Source: an uncultured SAR86 cluster bacterium
GTDB taxonomy: Bacteria; Pseudomonadota; Gammaproteobacteria; Magnimaribacterales; D2472
Assembly (NCBI GenBank): GCA_902596165.1
Contig: CACJSU010000006.1
Coordinates: forward strand, 29,182 to 93,181
Reading direction: 5' to 3'
Length of the DNA: 64,000 bases
Shown here one piece after another: positions 1 through 8,610 of this stretch (the stretch's first letter is position 1; every line of letters starts with the position of its first letter). The position numbers and the translations under genes are program-made. The notes beneath the pieces are model-generated. The model worked only from the letters and a program-made list of their open reading frames with translations, was not told the DNA's origin and did not search any database.

Positions 1-165
1 CATGGAAAATTTAATATTTCTTTCTTTGATAAGGATGCCGGCATTGGAAGCCTCTTTTTCGCCAACTTTAGTCAGCCCTGGATCCTTCCAACCAGTAAAT
101 AAATTTTTGGCGTTCCACTCACTTTGTCCATGACGCACAAGCACTAAAAAATTTTGCTCTTTCAT
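1..165 (-). CDS. gpmA: 2,3-bisphosphoglycerate-dependent phosphoglycerate mutase, N-terminal part, truncated by window start
   Basis: Reverse strand reads [55 protein letters not shown]; the RHGQSEWN motif is characteristic of the family. Not in the supplied ORF track. Confidence 0.9.
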   Translation of the reverse strand, partial: MKEQNFLVLVRHGQSEWNAKNLFTGWKDPGLTKVGEKEASNAGILIKERNIKFSM

Positions 166-204
166 AATATAAACCTCACCATTAAATATATTTTAAGCGA
201 TAAT

Positions 205-630
205 ATGCAAATGCTAGAATTCAATTTATTTTTAATAGACTATTGGTACTTCTCTGTTCCTTTGTTTCTTTCAATTATTCTATGGTTTAGATCAGAAACA
301 AGACGAGGCGGTCATCGAGTGGACTGCAATCAGTTGACTAATTTAGTGAATAAGGAATCTGCCTGTTTGGTGGATGTGAGGCCTAAAAGTGAATTTGAAA
401 CAGGGGCAATAGCTGGATCAATTAACATTCCCTTTGAGGAACTTGATAATAGAAATGATGAATTATTAAAAGAAAAAGAAAACCCATTGGTGTTAATTTG
501 CAAGATGGGAAGAAATGCAGCTTTAGCTGGTGAAAAGATGCAAAAGTATGGATATAACAAAACCCATGTTTTGAAAGGGGGAATTACCACTTGGCAGCAA
601 GAAGGACTTCCGCTGGTTAAAGTAAAATAA
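205..630 (+). CDS. Membrane-anchored rhodanese-like domain protein
   Basis: N-terminal hydrophobic segment followed by a rhodanese domain (LVDVRPKSEFETGAIAGSINIP...LICKMGRNA). The ORF track starts at 154; the internal Met at 205 is more likely because 154-165 overlaps the divergent gpmA start. Confidence 0.8.
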   Translation: MQMLEFNLFLIDYWYFSVPLFLSIILWFRSETRRGGHRVDCNQLTNLVNKESACLVDVRPKSEFETGAIAGSINIPFEELDNRNDELLKEKENPLVLICKMGRNAALAGEKMQKYGYNKTHVLKGGITTWQQEGLPLVKVK

Positions 631-633
631 TCT

Positions 634-1071
634 ATGAATTTTTGTAATAAATTTTTTCCACTTCTTCTGCTTTTTGCTTTTAATATTTCAGCTGATGAAT
701 TAACCATTAATATATCGGGGCAAACCAAAGAAGGGGTATTGTCTTTGGCTATTTATGATAATGCTGAAGCATACAATTATTCTGTTAAGGGAGAAAAGCG
801 ATCAGAAGAAGGCGTATTTTCTGGGATAGAGAGTTTTATAGAGCTGAAAGAAATCCATGAGTTTGTTATTGATCTGCCAGAGGGGGTCTATGCAATTGCT
901 CTTTTTGTTGATGCTAATAAAAATTTAAAAATTGACAAAAATTTTCTTGGTATTCCAAAAGAGCAATTTGGGTTCTCTAATAATGCTATGGGAAAATTAT
1001 CCGCACCTTCTTTTGAGCAGGCAAAGTTTGAGGTTCGGGGAGATACTTTGCAAAATATAAAATTAAAATAA
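634..1071 (+). CDS. Secreted DUF2141-type protein
   Basis: Signal peptide followed by a DUF2141-like sequence (GVLSLAIYDN...YAIALFVDANKNLKIDKNFLGIPKEQFGFSNNA). Confidence 0.7.
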   Translation: MNFCNKFFPLLLLFAFNISADELTINISGQTKEGVLSLAIYDNAEAYNYSVKGEKRSEEGVFSGIESFIELKEIHEFVIDLPEGVYAIALFVDANKNLKIDKNFLGIPKEQFGFSNNAMGKLSAPSFEQAKFEVRGDTLQNIKLK

Positions 1072-1085
1072 TTAATAATTTAATC

Positions 1086-1337
1086 ATGAAGGATGTAATC
1101 ATATATACAACGAAAACTTGCCCATACTGCTACAAAGCAAAAAGTTTATTAAAAAGTTTGGATATTCCCTATAAAGAAGTTTCTGTCGATTTTAATTCTA
1201 AGCTCAGAGCCGAAATGGCATCAAAGGCTGGAAAAACATCTGTTCCTCAAATATGGTTTGGCGAAGATCATATTGGGGGATGTGATGATTTACATGCACT
1301 GCATTCAGCTGGTAATTTACTCCAGTCTTTAAGTTAG
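1086..1337 (+). CDS. grxC: Glutaredoxin 3
   Basis: CPYC active site, TSVPQIWF and HIGGCDDL motifs, 83 aa. Confidence 0.92.
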   Translation: MKDVIIYTTKTCPYCYKAKSLLKSLDIPYKEVSVDFNSKLRAEMASKAGKTSVPQIWFGEDHIGGCDDLHALHSAGNLLQSLS

Positions 1338-2722
1338 GCTTGTTGCGCCTTAATTTTTTTTGAAAGAGTATTTCTTCCAAGGCCTAAAACTTTTGCTGCC
1401 TCTTGTTTTTTGCCACCAGTTTTTTCTAGAGCAAAATCAATCATGACTTTGTCCAATGCTGGTTCGATGATTTCAAGCATATTCTCTGAATTGCTTTGAT
1501 AAATTTCACCTAGCCATTTAGAAAAACCTGATTGCCAGTCATCACTTTGTGCATGAGGTGGCTCGCCATTATTAATAATTTCACTGGGTAGATCTTCTAA
1601 TTCAACATTTAAAGTTGGTGCCATGAGCGCAATCCAATAACATGTATTCTCTAATTGCCTCACATTTCCAGGCCAATCATATTGAGTTAAAGCCAGGAGA
1701 GCTTCTGGAGAAAGTACTTTTGGATCATCCATTAATGAATCTGCATGTCTTTTCAAAAAAGCAGAGGATAGGTCACCAATATCTTCTTTTCGTTGTCTTA
1801 GAGGCGGGACATCAATTCTGATTACATTTAACCTGTAGTAAAGATCTTCTCTAAAGGTACCAGAAGCAACCAGTGATTCTAGGCTTTGGTGGGTAGCCGC
1901 AAGAATTCGAACATCTACCTTAATTGGCTTATCTCCGCCAACTCGAAAAAATTCTTTATTAGATAGCACTCTAAGTAAGCGGGTTTGTGTCTCAAGAGGC
2001 ATATCTCCAATCTCGTCAAGAAAGAGTGTGCCTCCATTTGCCTGTTCAAATCTACCGATTCTTTGCTCAACAGCACCTGTAAAAGCCCCTTTTTCATGTC
2101 CAAATAATTCTGATTCAATTAATTCTTTTGGAATATCAGCCATATTTAGGGCTATAAAAGGCATGTCATGTCTAGGGCTATTTTTATGCAAAGATTTAGA
2201 TACTAGCTCTTTGCCTGTTCCAGACTCTCCTTGAATGAGAACAGTTGCATTTGTGTTAGCAAGCTTTCCAATTGATCTAAAAACAATTTGCATTGAGGGA
2301 GCCGAACCAATGATCTCTGATTTAGACACTTTTTTTGGTTTGGCATCTTTATGCTCTTCTAAGGCTTTTTTAACCGTAACAATTGCTTCTTCTAAATCAA
2401 AAGGCTTAGGTATATATTCAAAAGCGCCCCCTCCGTATGAATCTATTGCAGCCTGCATGTCCGTAAATGCAGTCATAATTATGACTGGTAATTTGTCATA
2501 ATTATTTTTTACGTGTTTCAATAAATCATAGCCATGCATTCCTGGCATTTTTATATCTGAAATAATTAAATCTGGCTTTTCATCATTTAAAGCATCTATC
2601 AATGATTCACCATCTGCAAAGGTTGCAATCTCAAGACCAGCAATTTTCAGGCCTTCTTCGAGAACCATGCGAATAGCCTCATCATCATCAGCAATCCAAA
2701 CTTTAGGCACTTTGAGCACCAT
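1334..2722 (-). CDS. ntrC: Nitrogen regulation response regulator, sigma-54 activator NtrC
   Basis: Receiver domain, AAA+ domain with GESGTGKE and GAFTGA, Fis-type HTH at the C-terminus; adjacent to ntrB. Confidence 0.93.
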   Translation of the reverse strand: MVLKVPKVWIADDDEAIRMVLEEGLKIAGLEIATFADGESLIDALNDEKPDLIISDIKMPGMHGYDLLKHVKNNYDKLPVIIMTAFTDMQAAIDSYGGGAFEYIPKPFDLEEAIVTVKKALEEHKDAKPKKVSKSEIIGSAPSMQIVFRSIGKLANTNATVLIQGESGTGKELVSKSLHKNSPRHDMPFIALNMADIPKELIESELFGHEKGAFTGAVEQRIGRFEQANGGTLFLDEIGDMPLETQTRLLRVLSNKEFFRVGGDKPIKVDVRILAATHQSLESLVASGTFREDLYYRLNVIRIDVPPLRQRKEDIGDLSSAFLKRHADSLMDDPKVLSPEALLALTQYDWPGNVRQLENTCYWIALMAPTLNVELEDLPSEIINNGEPPHAQSDDWQSGFSKWLGEIYQSNSENMLEIIEPALDKVMIDFALEKTGGKKQEAAKVLGLGRNTLSKKIKAQQA

Positions 2723-3791
2723 TGATACTATTGCTAGATATAGGAATTAATATAGAGAATAGTGTCTGATCATCTTTCCGGTCAAATGATATTGCGCCAC
2801 CATGGATTCTTACAATATCTTGAGAGATAGACAGTCCTATACCTGAGCCATTTTCCTTACCAGATATCATTGGAAAGAATATTTGGTCTTTAATTTCTGG
2901 ATTTATTCCAGGACCATTATCTTTAACAATAATTTCAGCCAAGGTGCTATGAACGGTTCCATTGATCGGTTGTCTGTATGAAATTTTAGTTTGAACGCCG
3001 ATATAAGGTTCTTCGGAATAATTTGTAGATGCGTGAACCGCATTTTGAGTAATATTAATTAACGCTTGAATAAATAAATTTTTATCACCATAAATTTCAG
3101 GGATGCTTGGGTCATAATTCCTATCTATGATTAAGTTTTCTTGAGATTCAGCATTGCTTAATGCCAACACTCTTTGTAAAGACTCATGTAAATTAAAATA
3201 TTCAAAGGTTGGTTTTTTTGCTGGAGTTAATATTCTTGTAACAATTTCATTTAACCTATCTGTTTCTTCTTCAATAATTTTTAAAAATTTTTTTGAAAAA
3301 TCATCAACATATTTAGACTTTAAAATTTGAGCGCTACCCTTAATTCCTGACAAAGGATTTTTAACTTCATGAGCTAAAGTTCTAGCCAAGCCCGCAGCTA
3401 TTTTTTGTGTTGAAAAACTTCTTGTTGAATCTATTATTTTATTAAGATTATCAATACTCACCGCTTCTATAAAAATAAGATTTTTTTTCTCTGAAAAAGT
3501 TATTGTTAGATCTACTGTTCTTGAAGTTCCAGACTGATGAACAATTTCAAAGTCCCGCTTGGTAACAGATCCTGTATTCTCTCTAGTTTTTTTGAGAATC
3601 TCATTGATTTGAGAGCCTGTTTCTTCATCAAGCAAAGAGGAGATAGTTTTTTCAGTAAATTTTGAAGAGTCACTAATCCAGTTCGCTGCTTTTGCTGCAT
3701 CATTGATCCACAACAATTGAAAATTATCTCCGTCTAAAATAATAATTTCAGTATTTAAATTATCAAATGCTTTAAACTCTGTGAAATCCAT
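2703..3791 (-). CDS. ntrB: Nitrogen regulation sensor histidine kinase NtrB
   Basis: PAS-like N-terminus, H-box LAHEVKNPLSGIKGSAQIL, HATPase G-boxes (DNGPGI, GSGIGLSISQDIV). Confidence 0.9.
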   Translation of the reverse strand: MDFTEFKAFDNLNTEIIILDGDNFQLLWINDAAKAANWISDSSKFTEKTISSLLDEETGSQINEILKKTRENTGSVTKRDFEIVHQSGTSRTVDLTITFSEKKNLIFIEAVSIDNLNKIIDSTRSFSTQKIAAGLARTLAHEVKNPLSGIKGSAQILKSKYVDDFSKKFLKIIEEETDRLNEIVTRILTPAKKPTFEYFNLHESLQRVLALSNAESQENLIIDRNYDPSIPEIYGDKNLFIQALINITQNAVHASTNYSEEPYIGVQTKISYRQPINGTVHSTLAEIIVKDNGPGINPEIKDQIFFPMISGKENGSGIGLSISQDIVRIHGGAISFDRKDDQTLFSILIPISSNSINGAQSA

Positions 3792-3802
3792 AATTCTTAC
3801 CT

Positions 3803-3834
3803 AAAAAATAAAGCCCTTTGGAAGAAAGGGCTTT
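3803..3834 (-). terminator. Rho-independent terminator downstream of glutamine synthetase and upstream of ntrB
   Basis: Minus strand AAAGCCCTTT-CTTCC-AAAGGGCTTT-ATTTTTT: perfect 10-bp stem, 5-nt loop, U-tract. Confidence 0.85.
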
Positions 3835-3871
3835 ATATATTTTTCAGTGAGATAGCTATTCAATTTTTAAT

Positions 3872-4852
3872 TTATTTTGTCAGTGTTCCAACAATGTGAG
3901 CTAAGATTTTATACGGATCCGCATTTGAAGCTGGTCTTCTGTCTTCAAGATAGCCGTTCCAATTATGCTCGACTGTATAAACAGGAATTCTTATGCTTGC
4001 CCCGCGGTCGCTGACACCATAAGAGAATGTATCAATGCTTTGAGTTTCATGTAAACCTGTGAGCCTCATGTCATTATCAGAGCCATAGGCTGCAATACCT
4101 TCCTCATGGACTTCACCAAGCTTGTCACAATAAGAAGAAAATAATTCTTCTGACCCTCTAGATCTCATCTCTTCATTCGAAAAGTTGGTATGCATTCCTG
4201 AACCATTCCAGTCACCAGTTTTAGGTTTTGGGTGAATATTTACGCCCACACCATACTCTTCAGCAATTTTATAAAGCATGTATCTACTGACCCAAAGATC
4301 ATCTGCAGCTTTAATACCTTTTCCAAGGCACTGATACTCCCATTGTCCTAGTGCAACTTCAGCATTAGTACCTGTTAATGTAATTCCTAAATCTAAGCAG
4401 GCCTGTAAGTGGTGGTCAGAGATTTCTCTCCCAACAACATTGCCTGCACCAACACCACAATAAAAATCACCCTGAGCACGAGGCTCTCCATTTTCCCAGC
4501 CAAGAGGTTCGCCAGTTTCAGGATCTGTAAAGAAAAATTCTTGCTCAAATCCAAACCACCACTCATCAGTCACAACTGCTTCAGCTGCAGCACGGAAATT
4601 TGATGGATGGGTGGTATGATCAGCCGATTGAACCTGCGTCATAACTAGGTCATGGCCATTAGGATTTTCATATGTTTGAACTGGAAGAAGTAAGCAGTCT
4701 GAGCTTCCGCCCTCGGCTTGTTGTGTTGATGAGCCATCGAAAGACCAGTCTGGTGGTCTATTTGCATCAGTAGCTTTAACTTTGCTTCTCATTGATGGTT
4801 CTGGCTGATATCCATCAAGCCATATATATTCGTAAGTTTTATAATTTGACAT
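3872..4852 (-). CDS. Glutamine synthetase type II (eukaryotic-type GSII, beta-grasp)
   Basis: Short 326-aa GS; YEYIWLDGYQPEPSMRSK, WSFDGSSTQQAEGGSSD, FGFEQEFFF, GDWNGSGMHTNFS, DRGASIRIP, YLEDRRPASNADPY are GSII signatures. Confidence 0.93.
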   Translation of the reverse strand: MSNYKTYEYIWLDGYQPEPSMRSKVKATDANRPPDWSFDGSSTQQAEGGSSDCLLLPVQTYENPNGHDLVMTQVQSADHTTHPSNFRAAAEAVVTDEWWFGFEQEFFFTDPETGEPLGWENGEPRAQGDFYCGVGAGNVVGREISDHHLQACLDLGITLTGTNAEVALGQWEYQCLGKGIKAADDLWVSRYMLYKIAEEYGVGVNIHPKPKTGDWNGSGMHTNFSNEEMRSRGSEELFSSYCDKLGEVHEEGIAAYGSDNDMRLTGLHETQSIDTFSYGVSDRGASIRIPVYTVEHNWNGYLEDRRPASNADPYKILAHIVGTLTK

Positions 4853-4890
4853 TCTATTTCTCCTAAAAATTTTAAGTACTTAACTTAAAT

Positions 4891-4908
4891 ATGCAATATC
4901 TATGCCAA
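4891..4908 (-). promoter_or_regulatory. Predicted sigma-54 (RpoN) -24/-12 promoter of the GSII gene
   Basis: Minus strand TTGGCATAGATATTGCAT; TGGCA-N6-TTGCA with 10 nt between GG and GC, the sigma-54 spacing. A ribosome-binding site AGGAGA lies downstream before ATG at 4852. Confidence 0.8.
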
Positions 4909-4914
4909 TATAAT

Positions 4915-4931
4915 TGCACAAAAAATGTGCA
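4915..4931. promoter_or_regulatory. Predicted NtrC binding site (proximal)
   Basis: 17-bp dyad TGCACAAAAAATGTGCA, matching the TGCAC-N7-GTGCA NtrC pattern. Confidence 0.75.
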
Positions 4932-4966
4932 AAATATGATTTATTATAGGGCAATGAACATATATA

Positions 4967-4983
4967 TGCACTAAATTAGTGCA
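4967..4983. promoter_or_regulatory. Predicted NtrC binding site (distal)
   Basis: 17-bp dyad TGCACTAAATTAGTGCA; overlaps the stop codon region of the upstream yqiA-like gene. Confidence 0.78.
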
Positions 4984-5548
4984 TATTTAGAAATTTCTGT
5001 ATTTTTGGAATATGTAACTCAAAGTCTTCGAAAGAATGATTTCCTCCAAATATCACCTCAACCTGGCTTGCAGAAAAATATTCAATAGCCAGTTTATAAT
5101 CAAGGACCTCATCTCCCGACTGAATCAAAGTCAAGAAATTCTTATGCTTTTTCAAGTTTTTAATTTTTTTATTCATTAGGGCGAGGAAATCTAATTGGTC
5201 TTGATCAATAAAAAACTTTTCTCCAGTTGAGTAGTTTTGATTTTCTCCAAGATATTCAGACATATCTATTGGCGGAATTGCTGGATTTATATTCACACAC
5301 AAAAGATCATATTTTTCTGAAAAATATGTTCCAAAAAAACCGCCTAAGGAACTTCCAATAATTGAGGATGGAGATTCTGCTTTGATTATTTCTTCAATCT
5401 GCTGATAAGCATTTTTAATATTATTATCTATATTAGGAATTAAGATCTTAGTTGAGCTGGTATTTTTTTTTACAAAAGATTCAAGTACTTTTGCTTTCGT
5501 TGAATCTGCAGATGATGCAAATCCATGGAGATATAAAATTTTAGTCAT
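4976..5548 (-). CDS. yqiA: YqiA/YcfP-type alpha/beta-fold esterase
   Basis: ILYLHGFASSADSTKA, SSLGGFFGTYFSEKY, GNHSFEDFE; adjacent to a yqiB-like gene. Confidence 0.85.
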   Translation of the reverse strand: MTKILYLHGFASSADSTKAKVLESFVKKNTSSTKILIPNIDNNIKNAYQQIEEIIKAESPSSIIGSSLGGFFGTYFSEKYDLLCVNINPAIPPIDMSEYLGENQNYSTGEKFFIDQDQLDFLALMNKKIKNLKKHKNFLTLIQSGDEVLDYKLAIEYFSASQVEVIFGGNHSFEDFELHIPKIQKFLNMH

Positions 5549-5703
5549 TCAAATAATTTATTTCTTTTGCTTCAACTTCTTAATTAAAAAATATGCTTTC
5601 AAGTAATTTAGTTTGAAATCCATATAAAGTTTCAGTCATTTAAAAAATTTATTTCTTTTGCTTCAACTGCTCCATTTAAAAAAATGTTTTCAAGCCACTC
5701 AGT
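5543..5703. repeat. Diverged direct tandem duplication of the yqiB 3' end (70-nt copies, 91-bp offset)
   Basis: 5543-5612 and 5634-5703 align without gaps with 12 mismatches in 70 nt (counted by eye). Confidence 0.85.
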
Positions 5704-6063
5704 CAGAATTCTATTTTGTTGATATTTTTCATCTTGTGATTGTGAGAATGGAGAGGGAATAAAAAATGGAACAGGTTTTTCTTGTTGATAAGAAATTACT
5801 TCCGCTAACTTTGCATCAATATAAATATTTATTCTCAGCAAAAAATTTACAAAGGCCGCATCTTTATTTTTAAATTTTGCTTCGATCATGAGAGTATGTG
5901 GCGTTCTTGAGATTACTAAAAATTCAGCTTGATTTTTTTGTTCGTGATTTAGAATTTCAAATGTATAAGTATCATTCTCAAAATTACATAGGATTTTTCT
6001 CAGCCTAGAAAAATTTGCACTGCAAGTTGTTAAATGATTTTTTGTTTTTAAACTCTTATACAT
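5632..6063 (-). CDS. yqiB: DUF1249 family protein (YqiB-like)
   Basis: 143 aa; ANFSRLRKIL, AEVISYQQEK, QDEKYQQNRILTEWLENIFLNGAV resemble E. coli YqiB; neighbours yqiA as in other gammaproteobacteria. Confidence 0.75.
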   Translation of the reverse strand: MYKSLKTKNHLTTCSANFSRLRKILCNFENDTYTFEILNHEQKNQAEFLVISRTPHTLMIEAKFKNKDAAFVNFLLRINIYIDAKLAEVISYQQEKPVPFFIPSPFSQSQDEKYQQNRILTEWLENIFLNGAVEAKEINFLND

Positions 6064-7188
6064 TTACTTGATTCTATAATCATTGTTAAATGGTGTATAG
6101 GATTTGCATGCCTCAATATATTTTTCTATTTGACTCCTTTCTGATTTGCAAAAATCGCTTACTGCTTGCCCAAAATCATCTCTTAAAAAATAATGAAATG
6201 ATGAACTTAAATGAGGTTTAAAACCTCTCCTAATTTTATGCTCTCCTTGAACGCCAGGATCAAAAAATTTGAGATTATTTTTTATGCAATATTCTATGCC
6301 CTGATAGTAACAACATTCAAAATGAAGGTTTTTTATTTTTGTTGTTGCTCCCCAATGCCTCCCATAAAGGGTATTCGCACCTTCAAAACATAACGATGCA
6401 CCAATTGGCTCTCCTGCAATTTCAGCAAAAAAAATAACTGGTTTAACTTGCTGATTTGCGGCGTTAATTAATTTAAAAAATTCTTTATTTAGATATGGAT
6501 TTTGAGCTCTCTCATAATAGGTTTTTTGATAAAACACATAAAATAAATCCCAATCCTCATTGGTGATTTCATTGTGTTTTTTGCATTTAAATTCAATGCC
6601 TAGTTTAGAAATGCTTTTTCTTTCTTTGCGAATGGTGGCTCTTTGGCGAGAAGTAAATATAGATAGAAAATTATCAAAATCAATAAAATTTTCATTTTCC
6701 CAAGTGAACCTATAATTATATCTTTCAACAAAATTTCTTTCTCTTAAGACACTCTTGCCTGATTCATTTGGAAAAAGAATATGCCATGATTCAATTTCCT
6801 CAGCTTCCATTTTTTTAATGCCAGCATCAATAAGATTTAACTTAGATTGATTATCTTTGCCTAAGATTCTGTCTCCTTCACACGGAGTGAAAGGAATCGC
6901 TGTTAGTAATTTTGGATAATAATTTCTACCGGCTCTAGTTAATGCATTTGCCCACTGATGATCAAAAATGAATTCCCCATAGCTATTAAATTTTTTATAT
7001 AAAGGGAGAAAACTTATTAATTTTTTATTTTTTATTTCGCCAAGGTGATCTGGGATCCACCCCGATTTTTCTGATGCAGAATCACTTTGCTCCATTGCTA
7101 GTAAATATGAAAAATCCTCAAAAGGATTATTTGCTTTTATTGAATAAAGCTTCTCTTGTAAATCAATTGTTTTGATTTCAGATGACAT
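6064..7188 (-). CDS. GNAT-fold acyltransferase, COG3146/DUF482 family
   Basis: NPFEDFSYLLAMEQSDS...PLYKKFNSYGEFIFDHQWANA...YGRHWGATTKIKNLHFECCYYQGIEYCI...FDPGVQGEHKIRRGF typical of the family. Confidence 0.85.
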   Translation of the reverse strand: MSSEIKTIDLQEKLYSIKANNPFEDFSYLLAMEQSDSASEKSGWIPDHLGEIKNKKLISFLPLYKKFNSYGEFIFDHQWANALTRAGRNYYPKLLTAIPFTPCEGDRILGKDNQSKLNLIDAGIKKMEAEEIESWHILFPNESGKSVLRERNFVERYNYRFTWENENFIDFDNFLSIFTSRQRATIRKERKSISKLGIEFKCKKHNEITNEDWDLFYVFYQKTYYERAQNPYLNKEFFKLINAANQQVKPVIFFAEIAGEPIGASLCFEGANTLYGRHWGATTKIKNLHFECCYYQGIEYCIKNNLKFFDPGVQGEHKIRRGFKPHLSSSFHYFLRDDFGQAVSDFCKSERSQIEKYIEACKSYTPFNNDYRIK

Positions 7189-7192
7189 GAAA

Positions 7193-8035
7193 TTAGATTA
7201 TCAGAAAACAAAATCCTGAGAGCATAAGTAAATATAAAGATGCCCAATGATTATTTTTAAAAGCTAGCAAGAAATTTTTTTGCGAAGCAAGCCTATGCTG
7301 ATAAAAATAAAAACTACTTAACAAAATTATTCCTATGTACCAAGCAGATGAAAGTCCTGCCCTTAAACCCACTATGAGCAAAAGACCAATTACAGTAAAT
7401 TGTAAGATAGCGATAATCAATAAAGTTTTTGACCCCCACCATAAAGGAGTCGAATTGATGCCTAATTTTTTATCATCGTCTATGTCACACAATCCATAGA
7501 AAGAATCGAAGGCAATAGTTTTTGCAGCGATCGCAAGGTAGAGAAAAATCATCGTTGGATTATTCAACTCATTTGTCATCGCATAAACAATAATTGTTGG
7601 GTTGAAAGTAAGACCAAGAAAAATCTGAGGTCCAATAAAAAATCTTTTTGTCAGAGGATATATAACTATCATTAAACCAAAGCAGATACTCACATAAATA
7701 GTATTTGTATTGGTTAAGCTAAGTAACATTAGGCTCAAAACACCAAGTATTGCAAAAACAGTCCAACTTTCAGATATAGAGAGCTTTTTGCTGGGAATTG
7801 GCCTTGTTTTTGTTCTTTCCACTCCGCCATCCAGGTCTTTATCCCAAATGTCGTTGATAACACAGCCTGCTGACCTTACCAAAATACTTCCTGCAATAAC
7901 TATTAATAAATCAGCGTACTCAAAATCGCCGTTTGTGCTAATCACCAAGGCTAATAATGCCGGCCAAAGCAATAGGTATATTCCAATGGGTTTATCAAGA
8001 CGCATCAATTCAAAAATGGCCAACGCCTTATTCAT
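7193..8035 (-). CDS. ubiA: 4-hydroxybenzoate octaprenyltransferase
   Basis: Polytopic; RLDKPIGIYLLLWPALLAL, NDIWDKDLDGGVERTKTRPIPSKKLS, YPLTKRFF. Confidence 0.93.
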   Translation of the reverse strand: MNKALAIFELMRLDKPIGIYLLLWPALLALVISTNGDFEYADLLIVIAGSILVRSAGCVINDIWDKDLDGGVERTKTRPIPSKKLSISESWTVFAILGVLSLMLLSLTNTNTIYVSICFGLMIVIYPLTKRFFIGPQIFLGLTFNPTIIVYAMTNELNNPTMIFLYLAIAAKTIAFDSFYGLCDIDDDKKLGINSTPLWWGSKTLLIIAILQFTVIGLLLIVGLRAGLSSAWYIGIILLSSFYFYQHRLASQKNFLLAFKNNHWASLYLLMLSGFCFLII

Positions 8036-8523
8036 GATAATAAGAATACCTCCATGACACTTAAGGGATATCCTCGAACAAGGTAATGAGTCCTTCTCCC
8101 CCAGACAAGTTCTTTGGAAGAAGTTTGAAATTGTGCAAACTCTCGACGTATTTTATTAAATAGTTCACTTTGAAAGAGCAAATCACCAAGTGGCTTAGAT
8201 CCAATAGTCCCTAATCCAGGATAGCCTTTTGATGCGGTTAGTTCTGGGATAATGCTCCTTGCATAAACAAGAGGTACTAGATCTCCATATAAAACCACTT
8301 CTCTGATACGAACTTCTTCTGGAGGTATTTCCAAAGCGATATACTCTTCATCCTCGGCAACACCAATATCATCATTTAAAATTTCAAGTTTGAATTCAGC
8401 ATGAGATGAAATTCTCGCAGTAATTGACCCTTCCTCTTTCAACCAATCTAGAATATTGTTTTTTGTTAAATGATCACTTAATTCTTTAGCATTCAGCCAT
8501 TTATCAATTCTTTTTACTTGCAT
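8032..8523 (-). CDS. ubiC: Chorismate pyruvate-lyase
   Basis: 163 aa, overlaps ubiA; VLYGDLVPLVYARSIIPE, GTIGSKPLGDLLF, LVWGRRTHYLVRGYPLSVMEVFL. Confidence 0.9.
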   Translation of the reverse strand: MQVKRIDKWLNAKELSDHLTKNNILDWLKEEGSITARISSHAEFKLEILNDDIGVAEDEEYIALEIPPEEVRIREVVLYGDLVPLVYARSIIPELTASKGYPGLGTIGSKPLGDLLFQSELFNKIRREFAQFQTSSKELVWGRRTHYLVRGYPLSVMEVFLLS

Positions 8524-8610
8524 GAATTAGATCTCTAAAATCTGATATTATAGCCTGCTTAATTTTCATTAAATGAGACTTTTTGAGTCAGAATAAATAA
8601 GAGAGATAAA

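Noticed and set aside
330-728. 132-aa minus-strand ORF opposite the rhodanese gene
   Set aside because: Overlaps two well-supported plus-strand genes; no family resemblance.
2235-2501. 88-aa and neighbouring plus-strand ORFs opposite ntrC
   Set aside because: Shadow ORFs of ntrC; no domain recognised and no ribosome-binding context.
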